Below are positions 28,263 through 36,882 of a stretch of DNA of 64,000 bases, piece by piece. Position 1 is the first letter of the stretch; each line of letters starts with the position of its first letter. The notes under the pieces are model-generated. The model ran no database searches. It had not been told where the DNA came from and saw only the letters and a list, made by a program, of their open reading frames with translations. A program made the translations under genes and the position numbers. The DNA comes from Micromonospora sp. Llam0 (lineage in GTDB: Bacteria; Actinomycetota; Actinomycetes; Mycobacteriales; Micromonosporaceae), in assembly GCF_003751085.1 (NCBI RefSeq), contig NZ_RJJY01000002.1:1550001-1614000 (forward strand), given 5' to 3'.

Positions 28263-28323
28263 CCAGCGGCTACCGGGCGGCGCCGCCGGCGCCGGGCCAG
28301 AACTCAGGAGCCCGGGCCAGGGC

Positions 28324-29166
28324 TCAGGAGCCCGAGACGAACCGGACCCGGAACAGCGCCGGCCAGTACTTGCCGGTGATCAGGAAATCATCGGTGCCGG
28401 GCACCGCCGCGATGCCGTTGAGCACGTCCACTCCGGCCCGCTCCGCACCGGTCAGCAGGTCACCGGCGTCGACCTCGGCGACCACCTGCCCGGTCGCCGG
28501 GTCGATCCGGACGATCTCGTCGGTCCGCCAGACGTTCGCCCAGACCTGGCCGTCGACGCACTCCAGCTCGTTGATGTCGCGCAGCGGCGTACCGTCGCGG
28601 GTCACCGTGACCGACCCGGTCGGCTCGAACGTGGCCGGGTCACGAAAGGTGAGCCGGTCGGTGCCGTCGCTCATCACCAGCCGGTCCCCGGCGTCGTCGT
28701 GGCAGATGCCCCAGCCCTCGCCGTCGTAGGTCACCTCGCGCAGCACGTCGAGGGTTTCCCGGTCGCGCTCGTACGCGACCCCCTCCCGCCAGGTGATCTG
28801 CCAGATCCGCGACTCCAGCACGGTGATGCCCTCGCCGAAGGCGGTGTCCGGCAGGCTCACCCGGCGCCGCACCGTACCGCTGGCCAGGTCGACGACCCGC
28901 AGCTCGGACTCGCCGTACTGGCCGGTGCCCTCGTACAGGTCCGAACCGGCCAGCTCCAACCCCTGGGTGAATGCGGCGGTGTCGTGCGGATAGCGGGCCA
29001 GCACCTCGACCCGCAACTGCTCGGTGGGCGCGGCCGACGCGGCCCGCTCGGGGACGACCGGCACCAGCGCCGGCTCGGCCGACCGCGACCCGGTGCATCC
29101 CGCCGTGGCGGCGACCGCCGCGACGGCGGTCAGCAGCGTTACGACCCGTCGCCGATCCAGCAGCAC
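28324..29166 (-). CDS. Glutaminyl-peptide cyclotransferase, lipoprotein
   Basis: Forms N-terminal pyroglutamate from glutamine on exported peptides. The protein has the single-domain beta-propeller motifs of bacterial/plant-type glutaminyl cyclases: YPHDTAAFTQGLEL, YEGTGQYGESELRVVDL, FGEGITVLESRIWQITWREG, YDGEGWGICHD and INELECVDGQVWANVW. The GTG at 29166 is chosen because GGAGG sits eight bases upstream; this gives a lipoprotein signal (RRRVVTLLTAVAAVAATAGC) with Cys as the anchor. The frame is open further upstream, to 29280. Confidence 0.88.
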   Translation of the reverse strand: MLLDRRRVVTLLTAVAAVAATAGCTGSRSAEPALVPVVPERAASAAPTEQLRVEVLARYPHDTAAFTQGLELAGSDLYEGTGQYGESELRVVDLASGTVRRRVSLPDTAFGEGITVLESRIWQITWREGVAYERDRETLDVLREVTYDGEGWGICHDDAGDRLVMSDGTDRLTFRDPATFEPTGSVTVTRDGTPLRDINELECVDGQVWANVWRTDEIVRIDPATGQVVAEVDAGDLLTGAERAGVDVLNGIAAVPGTDDFLITGKYWPALFRVRFVSGS

Positions 29167-29290
29167 GCCACTCACCTCCGATCCGCCGACGCTGCGCTCC
29201 CGCGCACGGCTCGACCCCGCTGTCGGGTCGACGACAAGTGTCGCGCACCGGCGGCCCGGCCGGGTACCGGAGCCGGCCACCGCGTGTCGA

Positions 29291-30310
29291 TCATGACCCG
29301 TCCGGGGTCACCTCGACGACGATCTTCGACCGGGGATGCTCCTCGACGAAGAACCGCACCGCCTCGGCCGCGCGGTCCAGCGGAAACGTCCGCTCCACCG
29401 GGAGGACCATCCGGCCGGCCTCGATCAACTCGGTCAACTCCCGCAGCGGCTGCTGCCCGGGCGCGGACAGGAACCCGGTCACCCGTTGGCTGACGAACGG
29501 TGCCCAGACCTTCGACCGCAGCAGCCGGCCCACCGGGCCGAACCAGCGACTACCCGTACCGCCGCACAGGACCAGCGTTCCGCGCGGGGTCAGCGCCCGG
29601 CGGCAGTCGGTCAGCCGGTGCCGACCCGCCACATCGAAGATCAGATCCCACTGCCGGCCCGACCGGGTGAAGTCCTCCCGGGTGTAGTCGATCACGTCGT
29701 CCGCGCCGAGTGAGCGCACCAGGTCGACGTTGCGGTCCCGGCAGACCCCGGTGACCTCGGCACCGAGCGCCTTGGCGAGCTGCACCGCGAAGGTGCCGAC
29801 CCCGCCGGAGGCGCCGTTGACCAGCACCCGTTGACCGGGCTGGAGCCGGCCGTGGTCCCGCAACCCCTGCCAGGCGGTGACGCCGGCGAGCGGCACCGTC
29901 GCTGCCTGCACCGGGGTGACGTTGGCCGGGGTACGCCAGGCCCGGTCGGCGGGAACGGCGGCGTACTCGGCGAAGCTGCCGCTGTCGATCTCGGCGTACA
30001 CCCGGTCGCCGGGCCGGAAGTCGGAGACCGCCGCGCCAACCGCGACGACCTCGCCGGTGACGTCGCGCCCGCGCACCTTCGCCCGGGGGCCGGACAGGCC
30101 GAAGGCCAACCGGGCGAGGTACGGCTCACCGGTGACGAACACCAGGTCGGCGTAGTTGATCGAGGCAGCCTGTACCCGTACCAGCAGGTCCTTGTCCGTG
30201 ATGGACGGACACGGCAGCCGCCGCACGGTCAGCACCTCGGCGGACCCGTAGCGGTCCTGGACGACGGCCCGCATGGTGTCGGTGACCGGGGTGGTCCGAC
30301 CGGCGCTCAT
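29291..30310 (-). CDS. NAD(P)-dependent alcohol dehydrogenase/quinone oxidoreductase
   Basis: A 339-residue medium-chain dehydrogenase. The N-terminal GroES-like part has SINYADLVFVTGEP and GRDVTGEVVAVGAAVSDFRPGDRVYA. The nucleotide-binding part has VLVNGASGGVGTFAVQLAKALGAEVTGV. No zinc-binding Cys cluster is seen, which fits the quinone-oxidoreductase branch. Its start overlaps the end of the small membrane protein gene by four bases, placing it third in an HTH/membrane-protein/oxidoreductase operon. Confidence 0.88.
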   Translation of the reverse strand: MSAGRTTPVTDTMRAVVQDRYGSAEVLTVRRLPCPSITDKDLLVRVQAASINYADLVFVTGEPYLARLAFGLSGPRAKVRGRDVTGEVVAVGAAVSDFRPGDRVYAEIDSGSFAEYAAVPADRAWRTPANVTPVQAATVPLAGVTAWQGLRDHGRLQPGQRVLVNGASGGVGTFAVQLAKALGAEVTGVCRDRNVDLVRSLGADDVIDYTREDFTRSGRQWDLIFDVAGRHRLTDCRRALTPRGTLVLCGGTGSRWFGPVGRLLRSKVWAPFVSQRVTGFLSAPGQQPLRELTELIEAGRMVLPVERTFPLDRAAEAVRFFVEEHPRSKIVVEVTPDGS

Positions 30311-30594
30311 TCGACGGTCCGCAGAATCTGCTCGATGGCGCTGGTCCGGGTCCGCAGCTCCGCCAGATCGGCCGCGACCCGCTGCTGCGTGTCGACCGAG
30401 TTCTCGGCGAGCTGCTCGTAGCGGCGCACCAGCTGGCGCATCGCCTCCTCCTGACCGGCCAGGGTCCGGGTCTTGCGGAACTCATGCAAAGTGGACAGGA
30501 TCGCGATGACCAGGATGACGGCCAGCGCCATCGCCCCGAGGACGAGGGTCGTCTCCGGCCAGCTTGATGCGGCCTGCGCCGCGTTGGCGTACAT
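30307..30594 (-). CDS. Small membrane protein with coiled coil
   Basis: A 95-residue protein with one strong transmembrane segment near residues 16-36 (LVLGAMALAVILVIAIL) followed by a charged coiled-coil tail (GQEEAMRQLVRRYEQLAENS). The family is not one I can name. It is coupled at both ends: its start touches the stop of the HTH gene, and its stop overlaps the oxidoreductase start. It may tether or sense for the upstream regulator. Confidence 0.8.
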   Translation of the reverse strand: MYANAAQAASSWPETTLVLGAMALAVILVIAILSTLHEFRKTRTLAGQEEAMRQLVRRYEQLAENSVDTQQRVAADLAELRTRTSAIEQILRTVE

Positions 30595-30947
30595 CAGGAC
30601 TTCTCCTTACGCGCGGGGCCCGCTGCCGACGGGTCCGGTCCGGTGAGGGTCGCCGCCGCCGCGGCGAGCATCGACGGGGTCAGGTGCAGGGTGAAATCGG
30701 CGACTTCGTAGTACTTCATGGCTTTGCCGTCCTCGGACAGCTCGAGACTCCCGACGATCAGGCCGGCGGCTTCCAGCCGCTGCAGGTGCATGTGCAGCAG
30801 CGGCCGGCTGATGCCGATCTCGCGGGAGAGGTGGCTGACGTAGTCCCGACCGGCGGCGAGCCGGCCGATGATCCGCAGCCGCAGCGGGTTGGCCAGCGCC
30901 GCCAGCTTCTCGACCAGATCGTCGCCGGAGGGCGTGGCCGATGTCAT
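30594..30947 (-). CDS. ArsR-type winged-helix transcriptional regulator
   Basis: A 117-residue protein with a winged helix: LAALANPLRLRIIGRLAAG, then YVSHLSREIGISRPLLHMHL and LEAAGLIVGSLELSEDGKAMKYYEVADF. Metal-binding Cys motifs of classical ArsR proteins are absent, so it belongs to the wider MarR/ArsR-like group. It heads a three-gene operon and probably autoregulates it. Confidence 0.85.
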   Translation of the reverse strand: MTSATPSGDDLVEKLAALANPLRLRIIGRLAAGRDYVSHLSREIGISRPLLHMHLQRLEAAGLIVGSLELSEDGKAMKYYEVADFTLHLTPSMLAAAAATLTGPDPSAAGPARKEKS

Positions 30948-31082
30948 CGCTCTCCTTCACGTGTCATGTTTTTCTGACAGGTGAAAGCGTAACAGGTCAG
31001 GGCCAGCCCGCCAACGGGCGTGGAGCAGTTGCAGTCGTCCGGCCACGCGAACGTCGGCGCCCGCCTCGCCTAAGGTTGATCC

Positions 31083-31577
31083 ATGGCCAGCATCTCCTGG
31101 GCGGACTCGTACCTCGGGCAACTGCGGGCGCTGGCCGGCGACCGTACCCTGATGTTCGTCGGTGCCCGCTGTGTGGTCCGCGACGCCGACGACCGGGTCC
31201 TGCTGATCCGGCGGTCGGACAACGGGCTGTGGGCGCTACCGGCCGGCGCGATGGAGCTCGGCGAGTCGATCGCCGGCTGCGCCGCCCGGGAGGTCTTCGA
31301 GGAGACCGGGCTGCGGGCCGCCGGGGTCACCCCGTTCGCCATGCACACCGGCGCCGACTACACCTTCACCAACATGTTCGACGACACGTACCAGCTGTTC
31401 GTGGTCTGCTTCCGGGTCGACGGCTTCGCCGGCGAGCTGCTGACCGTCACCGACGAGACCACCGACGCCGGGTTCTTCGCTTCCGCCGCGATGCCGGCGC
31501 CGTTGGCCGGCACCGTCGGCGAGACCCTCACCGACCTGGCCGCCTTCGAGCACTCCGGCCAGCTGGTGTTGAAGTAG
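31083..31577 (+). CDS. NUDIX hydrolase
   Basis: A 164-residue phosphohydrolase. The Nudix box GAMELGESIAGCAAREVFEETG fits GX5EX7REXXEEXG when read as spaced residues: Gly, Glu and the REVFEE core are all present. The N-terminal part (DSYLGQLRALAGDRTLMFVG) is the type seen in MutT-like proteins that hydrolyse nucleotide or sugar-nucleotide substrates. The substrate cannot be assigned from sequence alone. Confidence 0.9.
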   Translation: MASISWADSYLGQLRALAGDRTLMFVGARCVVRDADDRVLLIRRSDNGLWALPAGAMELGESIAGCAAREVFEETGLRAAGVTPFAMHTGADYTFTNMFDDTYQLFVVCFRVDGFAGELLTVTDETTDAGFFASAAMPAPLAGTVGETLTDLAAFEHSGQLVLK

Positions 31578-31580
31578 ACC

Positions 31581-31616
31581 CGGAGCGGACCGGACCATCC
31601 GGCCCGGTCCGCTCCG
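31581..31616. terminator. Bidirectional terminator between NUDIX and MFS genes
   Basis: CGGAGCGGACCGG (31581-31593) and CCGGTCCGCTCCG (31604-31616) form a perfect 13-bp stem with a 10-base loop. It lies 3 bp after the NUDIX stop and 28 bp from the stop of the opposing MFS gene. There is no U-tract, as is common in actinomycetes. Confidence 0.8.
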
Positions 31617-31644
31617 GACTATCCGGCCCGCTCCGGTCTCCGGA

Positions 31645-33228
31645 CTATCCGGCGAGGTCGGCGGAGGTGGCCTGCGACTCGACCTCGCCGCGCAGCTCCC
31701 GGTCCGGCAGCACCAGCGTGATCAGCACGGCGATCACCGCGACCAGGCCGGTCACCAGGAACACCGTGTGCAGCGACTCCACGAAGGCGTACTGGATGGC
31801 GTCCCGGACCGGGTCGGGCAGCGCCAGGATCACCGCCGGCTGGTCGATCGAGATCTCCGCGCCCCCGGCGGCGGCGATGTCGGCGGCCTGCTCCGGCGGC
31901 AGCTGGGCGATCGCGGCCGGCATCCGGTCGGCCAGCTCACCGGTCAGCCGGGCGTTGAGCACCGCGCCGAGGATCGCGACCCCGAACGAGCCGCCGAGCG
32001 TCCGGAAGAAGGTCACCGTGGAGGTGCCGGCACCCAGGTCGCGCAGCGGGATCGCGTTCTGTACGGCGAGCACCAGCGACTGCATGGACAGCCCGAGCCC
32101 GACGCCGACCGCCACCATCACCAGGAACGCCTGCCAGAGTGGGCTGGTCACCTCCAGCTGGGTGAAGAGCAGACCACCGGCGACCAGCGCCCCCGAGCCG
32201 GCCACCGGGAACCACTTGTACCGGCCGTACCGGGTCATCGCCCGCCCGGCGGCCACCGAGGTGACGATGATGCCGGCCATCATCGGCAGCATCAGCAGAC
32301 CACTCGCCGTCGGCGAGGCACCCTTGACGATCTGCAGGTAGAGCGGGATGAAGATGATCGAGCCGAACATGGCCAGACCGAGCACGAAGCCGGCGGCGTT
32401 GGCCAGCGCGAAGGTCGGTTCGCGGAACAGCCTCAGCGGCAGGATCGGTTCGGCGACCCGGGACTCCTGGACGAGGAAGACCGCGGCGAGGACCGCGCCG
32501 GCGGCGAACAGTCCGATGATCATCGGGGAGCCCCAGGCGTACTCGCCGCCGCCCCAGCTCAGCGCCAGCAGAATGGCGCTGACCCCGGCCACCAGCAGGG
32601 TCGCGCCGAGCCAGTCGATCGCGTGGTCCCGGCGCCGGAACGGGATCAGCCGCATCACGTACCAGCAGATGACCATCGCGATGATGGCCAGCGGCACGTT
32701 GATGTAGAAGATCCAGCGCCAGTTCGTCTCCGCGAAGTAGCCGCCGGCCAGCGGCCCGGCCACCGACGACAGGCCGAAGACGGCGCCGAACAGGCCCTGG
32801 TAGCGCCCGCGGTCGCGGGGCGACACCACGTCCGAGATGATGGTGAACGCCAGGGTCATCAGGCCGCCCGCGCCGAGCCCCTGCAGGCCCCGGGTGACGA
32901 TCAGCTGGGTCATGTTCTGCGACATGCCGGCCAGCAGCGAGCCCAGCAGGAACATCCCGATCGCGAACAGGAACACCGGTCGGCGGCCGATCAGGTCGGC
33001 GGTCTTGCCGTACAACGGCGTCGACGCGGTGGACGCCAGCAGGTACGCGGTGACCACCCACGAGTAGTGGTTGATCCCGCCCAGCTCGCCGACGATGGTG
33101 GGCAGCGCCACCCCGACGATGGTCTGGTCGAGCGCGGCCAGCAGCATGCCGGTCATCAGGCTGGCCAGCAGCAGCAGGATCTGCCGGCGGCTGAGCGCCG
33201 GCGCGACCCGCTCCTCGGTGGTCGTCAT
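31645..33228 (-). CDS. MFS drug exporter, DHA2 (EmrB/QacA) family
   Basis: A 527-residue membrane protein with about 14 transmembrane segments. DHA2 motifs are visible: LDQTIVGVALPTIVGELGG near the start, GKTADLIGRRPVFLFAIGMF (motif A), and a GPLAGGYFAETNWRWIFYIN (motif C) region. It exports drugs or toxic metabolites by proton antiport. Its start overlaps the stop of the MarR gene, so the two form a regulator/pump operon. It could contribute to efflux of the macrolide, but its distance from the cluster makes that a guess. Confidence 0.93.
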   Translation of the reverse strand: MTTTEERVAPALSRRQILLLLASLMTGMLLAALDQTIVGVALPTIVGELGGINHYSWVVTAYLLASTASTPLYGKTADLIGRRPVFLFAIGMFLLGSLLAGMSQNMTQLIVTRGLQGLGAGGLMTLAFTIISDVVSPRDRGRYQGLFGAVFGLSSVAGPLAGGYFAETNWRWIFYINVPLAIIAMVICWYVMRLIPFRRRDHAIDWLGATLLVAGVSAILLALSWGGGEYAWGSPMIIGLFAAGAVLAAVFLVQESRVAEPILPLRLFREPTFALANAAGFVLGLAMFGSIIFIPLYLQIVKGASPTASGLLMLPMMAGIIVTSVAAGRAMTRYGRYKWFPVAGSGALVAGGLLFTQLEVTSPLWQAFLVMVAVGVGLGLSMQSLVLAVQNAIPLRDLGAGTSTVTFFRTLGGSFGVAILGAVLNARLTGELADRMPAAIAQLPPEQAADIAAAGGAEISIDQPAVILALPDPVRDAIQYAFVESLHTVFLVTGLVAVIAVLITLVLPDRELRGEVESQATSADLAG

Positions 33229-33746
33229 TGTGGTGTTTCCCCTTCCCCCCGCGGACAGCGATCCGCCGGATCCGTCCCCCCGTAGCGGGTGGTGATCGTC
33301 TCGTTGAGCCGGGTCAGCAGTCGCCCGAACTCGCTCATCTCGGCCGGGGTCCAGTCGGCCAGCAGGTCCCGCATCGCGCCCACCCAGACCGCCCGGTTGT
33401 GGGTGTAGACCTGCACGCCGAGCTCGGTCGCCGCGATCACGCTGGCCCGCCGGTCGGTGGGATCCGGCGTACGGGTGGCCAGCCCGGCCGCCTCCAGCGC
33501 GGCGACCTGGCGGCTCACCGTGGACAGGTCCAGGCCGAGGCCGTCGGCGAGCACGCTGAGCCGGGCCGGCCGGTCGCCGGCGATCCGCACCAGCAGGGTG
33601 TACGCCGCCCGCTCCAGCGGCGGGTCGAACCGCAGCCGTTGGTAGAACATGTGCACGGACCGGTGGAAGACGCCGAACTGCTTGCCGAGGGCGATGAGCT
33701 CCGCGTCGGGACCGGTCGGCGGGTCGGTGTGCACCGCCGATCTCAC
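33225..33746 (-). CDS. MarR-family transcriptional regulator
   Basis: A 173-residue winged-helix protein: YTLLVRIAGDRPARLSVLAD, GLGLDLSTVSRQVAALEAAG, and the wing RTPDPTDRRASVIAATELG. The last two elements are typical of MarR proteins. It is coupled to the MFS gene that follows by an ATGA overlap, so it most likely controls the pump in response to its substrates. It is divergent from the HldE-type gene. Confidence 0.92.
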   Translation of the reverse strand: MRSAVHTDPPTGPDAELIALGKQFGVFHRSVHMFYQRLRFDPPLERAAYTLLVRIAGDRPARLSVLADGLGLDLSTVSRQVAALEAAGLATRTPDPTDRRASVIAATELGVQVYTHNRAVWVGAMRDLLADWTPAEMSEFGRLLTRLNETITTRYGGTDPADRCPRGEGETPQ

Positions 33747-33875
33747 CCCATTCGATAGTTGCTTGCTACAAGCATTCTGCCATGCCGGGGCGGAAAGCCA
33801 ACCGATTTATCTGTGATCCCCGACATGTACCGACCCGCACGTTTGACCGTGCCCGTCCCGGGCACCCGCTGCCCC

Positions 33876-35555
33876 ATGCGGCCCTCGTCCAACGACCAGC
33901 GGCACCGCACCGGCCCGGCCGGCCCCGCCGGGCCGCCTGGCGGCGCCGGTCCCACCGGCCTCGTCGAACGGTGGTCCGGGCGCCGGATCCTGGTCGTCGG
34001 GGACGCGATGCTCGACGAATGGCGGTTCGCCACCTCCACCCGGCTCTGCCGGGAGGCACCCGCCCCGGTGCTCAGCCTGGACCGGCGGCAGGTCGCCGCC
34101 GGCGGTGCCGCGAACACCGCGGTCAACCTCGCCGCGCTCGGCGCCCGTCCGCTGCTGGTCGCCCCGATCGGCGTCGACCAGGTCGGCGACCAGGTGGCGC
34201 GCTGCCTGCACCGGGCCGGTGTGCAGGACCGGATGGTCGCCCAGCCGGGCACCCGTACCCCGGTGAAACGTCGGCTGCTCGCCGCCGACCAGATCCTGCT
34301 CCGTGAGGACGACGGCGGGCCCGCCGGTCCACTCCCCGCCGAACAGGTCGAACGACTGCTCGCCGCGCTCGTCGCCAGCACCGAGGAGATCCGGCTCGGC
34401 CCAGCCGAGCCGGATGTCGACGGCACCGGGGCGAATCCCGACGTGGTACGGCCCGACCTGGTCATCTGCGACTACGGGCTCGGTGCGCTGCCCGACCGGA
34501 TCCGGCAGTGGCTGATCCGGCACCGGGACCGGTACGGCACCGTCGCCCTCGACGCCCACGACCTCACCCGGTGGGCCGGACTGCGGCCGACGCTGATCAC
34601 GCCCAGCATCGCCGAGGCCGCACCGGCCGTCGGCGAACCCACGCCGGACCGCGACCGGGTCGCCGCCGCCCGGCGGCTGCTGCCCCGGCTGCACGCCGCC
34701 ACCGGGGCGGACCTGGTGGCGGTGACCCTGGACGCCGACGGCTCGGTGGTCGGCGACCGCAGCGGCGCGGCGCACCACTGCCGTACCGAACCGGTCGCGG
34801 CCAGCCGGGCGGTCGGCGCCGGCGACACCTATCTCGCCGCACTCACCCTGTCCGTGGTCGCCGGTGCGACCCTGCCGGTCGCCGCCGAACTGGCCCAGCT
34901 CGCCGCCGCGCTGACCGTGCACGACTGCGGCACCTGCGTCTGCCACCGCGACACGCTGGCCGACGCGATCCCGGACGCGGCCTCGGGCGGCGGCCGGCGG
35001 GTCGCCACCTCGGCTCCGACCCCGGCCGCCGGCACCGACCCGGCCGACCTCGTCGAGCAGGTACGCGTACAGCGTGCCGCCGGAGCCCGGATCGTCTTCA
35101 CCAACGGCTGCTTCGACGTGCTGCACCGCGGCCACGTCGGCTACCTGGCGGAGGCCGCCGCCCTCGGTAACCTGCTGATCGTCGCCGTCAACTCGGACCA
35201 CAGCGTGCGGCGGCTGAAAGGGCCGGACCGGCCGGTCAACCCGGTCGAGGACCGGGTCGCCGTGCTCACCGCGCTGACCAGCGTCGACCACGTGGTGGTC
35301 TTCGAGGAGGACTCCCCGGCCGGGCTGATCGAGCAGATCCGGCCGGACGTCTACGTCAAGGGCGGCGACTACCCACCGGACATGGTGCCCGAAGCGCCAC
35401 TGGTCCGCCGGCTCGGCGGAGCGGTGCACATCCTCGGCTACGTCGCGGACCGGTCCACCTCGGCGGTCATCGACCGGATCCGGTCGGCGGCTGTCCCGAC
35501 CGGCCGGCCCGACGCACGCCCGGAACCCGAAGCACACCCGGAAGGAGCCCGATGA
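33876..35555 (+). CDS. hldE: Bifunctional heptose-7-phosphate kinase / heptose-1-phosphate adenylyltransferase (HldE type)
   Basis: The N-terminal half is a PfkB/ribokinase-type sugar kinase (ILVVGDAMLDEWRF, AAGGAANTAVNLAALGA, and the anion-hole motif AVGAGDTYLAAL). The C-terminal 150 residues are a cytidylyltransferase-like nucleotidyltransferase (FTNGCFDVLHRGHVGYLAEA, NSDHSVRRLKGPDRPV, VYVKGGDY). Together they turn D-glycero-manno-heptose 7-phosphate into ADP-heptose. The start is uncertain: the ATG at 33876 is used, with an in-frame ATG at 33825 and an open frame from 33759. Its 3' end overlaps the GT2 gene by four bases. Confidence 0.85.
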   Translation: MRPSSNDQRHRTGPAGPAGPPGGAGPTGLVERWSGRRILVVGDAMLDEWRFATSTRLCREAPAPVLSLDRRQVAAGGAANTAVNLAALGARPLLVAPIGVDQVGDQVARCLHRAGVQDRMVAQPGTRTPVKRRLLAADQILLREDDGGPAGPLPAEQVERLLAALVASTEEIRLGPAEPDVDGTGANPDVVRPDLVICDYGLGALPDRIRQWLIRHRDRYGTVALDAHDLTRWAGLRPTLITPSIAEAAPAVGEPTPDRDRVAAARRLLPRLHAATGADLVAVTLDADGSVVGDRSGAAHHCRTEPVAASRAVGAGDTYLAALTLSVVAGATLPVAAELAQLAAALTVHDCGTCVCHRDTLADAIPDAASGGGRRVATSAPTPAAGTDPADLVEQVRVQRAAGARIVFTNGCFDVLHRGHVGYLAEAAALGNLLIVAVNSDHSVRRLKGPDRPVNPVEDRVAVLTALTSVDHVVVFEEDSPAGLIEQIRPDVYVKGGDYPPDMVPEAPLVRRLGGAVHILGYVADRSTSAVIDRIRSAAVPTGRPDARPEPEAHPEGAR

Positions 35556-36481
35556 GTCGACCGTTGCCGCCCGGGGACCCGGTCGAGTTCCGCCGCAACC
35601 GGCTGCTCGACGTACTCGTCCCGACCCGCAACCGACCCGCCGAGCTGGCCGCCACCCTCGCCGGGCTCGCCGCTCAGGACGCCCCCGACGGGTTCGGGAT
35701 AGTGGTCAGCGACCAGTCCGACGGCGGACCGGCGTGGGCCGACCCGGCCGCCGCCACCATGGTGCGGGCGCTGCGGCACACCGGTCACCCGGTGCTGCTC
35801 ACCCGGCGGCTGCCCCGGCGCGGGCTGGCCGAGCACCGGGCGTACCTGCTCAGCCTCTCCGCCGCCCGGCTGGTGCTGATGCTCGACGACGACGTCTGGC
35901 TCGCCCCCGGCACCATCGACCGACTGGTCACCGCGATCGCCGAACTGCGCTGCGGCTTCGTCGGCAACGCCGTACACGGATTGTCCTACCTGGATGACGT
36001 ACGGCCGCAGGACCACGACGGGTACGTCGAATGGAACGGCCGGCCGGAGCCGGAGCGGATCCGCCCCGGCACGCCGCAGTGGTCCCGGGCCCGGCTGCAC
36101 TCGGCCGCCAACCTGCTGCACGTCACCGAGCGGCTTCAGCTGGGCGAGGGTCAGTGGCGGGCGTACCGGGTGTCCTGGATCGGCGGGTGCGTGCTGTTCG
36201 ACCGGGCCAAGCTGGTCGCCGCCGGCGGTTTCGACTTCTGGCGTCGGATGCCGGTCGACCACCAGGGCGAGGACGTCGCCGCCCAGCTGGCGGTGCTCAG
36301 CCGCTACGGCGGTGCCGGCATCGTGCCCAGCGGCGCGTTCCACCTGGAGTCGCCGACGACGGTCACCGACCGACGGGTCGAATGCTGGCAGCTGCTGCTC
36401 GACGAGGAGGACGCGGCCGGGTACGCCCCGGCGGCGGCCGACAGCGGGTCACGGCACGAGCGGCAGGAGGTCGGACCGTGA
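35552..36481 (+). CDS. Family 2 glycosyltransferase
   Basis: A 309-residue GT-A fold enzyme with LLDVLVPTRNRPAELAATLA at the N-terminus, the metal-binding motif VLMLDDDVWLAPGTIDRL (DDD), and WIGGCVLFDRAKLVAAGGFDFW downstream. It transfers a sugar from a nucleotide donor, probably to a surface or secreted glycan. It is coupled to the ADP-heptose synthesis gene upstream and to a small DUF2267-like gene downstream, so its donor may be a heptose. Confidence 0.9.
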   Translation: MSRPLPPGDPVEFRRNRLLDVLVPTRNRPAELAATLAGLAAQDAPDGFGIVVSDQSDGGPAWADPAAATMVRALRHTGHPVLLTRRLPRRGLAEHRAYLLSLSAARLVLMLDDDVWLAPGTIDRLVTAIAELRCGFVGNAVHGLSYLDDVRPQDHDGYVEWNGRPEPERIRPGTPQWSRARLHSAANLLHVTERLQLGEGQWRAYRVSWIGGCVLFDRAKLVAAGGFDFWRRMPVDHQGEDVAAQLAVLSRYGGAGIVPSGAFHLESPTTVTDRRVECWQLLLDEEDAAGYAPAAADSGSRHERQEVGP

Positions 36482-36882
36482 CGGTACGGCTGGCCCGCCC
36501 GACCACCACGATCTGGCAGTTGGACGTGGCGGTGCTGCGTACCCTCGTCGAACTGCTGCCCGACGGCGAGGCGGCGCTGCTGGTCGACGCGCTGCCGCCG
36601 CTGCTGGCGATGGCGGCCCGCCCGGACCCGGAGCACCGGACGGACCCGAACCACCGGCCGGAGCGGTTCGACGCCGCCGAGCTGGTCCGGCGGGTCCGCC
36701 GCCGGACCGGCCGGTACGACACCGACGACCGGGCGGTACGCGACGGGGTGCGGACCGCGTTGGACCGCATCGCCGGCTACTGCCCGGCCGGGGTGCTGTA
36801 CCGGGTGCAGCTACCGTTGCCCGACGACGTCCGGGAGTTGTTCCCCCCGCCGGTCCAGGTGCGCGCCGCTGGTGCCGGCTGA
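36478..36882 (+). CDS. DUF2267-like protein
   Basis: A 134-residue protein from a GTG that overlaps the GT2 stop (GTGA). It resembles DUF2267 proteins (LDVAVLRTLVELLPDGEAALLVDALPPLL, split here into its key parts LRTLVELLPDGEAA and LVDALPPLLAMAAR). The function of the family is not established. The last 72 bp overlap the convergent MMPL gene, which is unusual but consistent in frame. Confidence 0.7.
   Translation: MTVRLARPTTTIWQLDVAVLRTLVELLPDGEAALLVDALPPLLAMAARPDPEHRTDPNHRPERFDAAELVRRVRRRTGRYDTDDRAVRDGVRTALDRIAGYCPAGVLYRVQLPLPDDVRELFPPPVQVRAAGAG

Noticed and set aside
30960..31082. Possible attenuator or small RNA between the HTH gene and the NUDIX gene
   Set aside because: Only an ordinary divergent promoter region is seen; no stable structure or conserved motif was recognised.
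33807..35537. 576-residue minus-strand open frame
   Set aside because: It is antisense to the HldE-type gene, whose kinase and nucleotidyltransferase motifs are unmistakable. The antisense product is low-complexity Arg/Gly/Asp-rich sequence with no family features.
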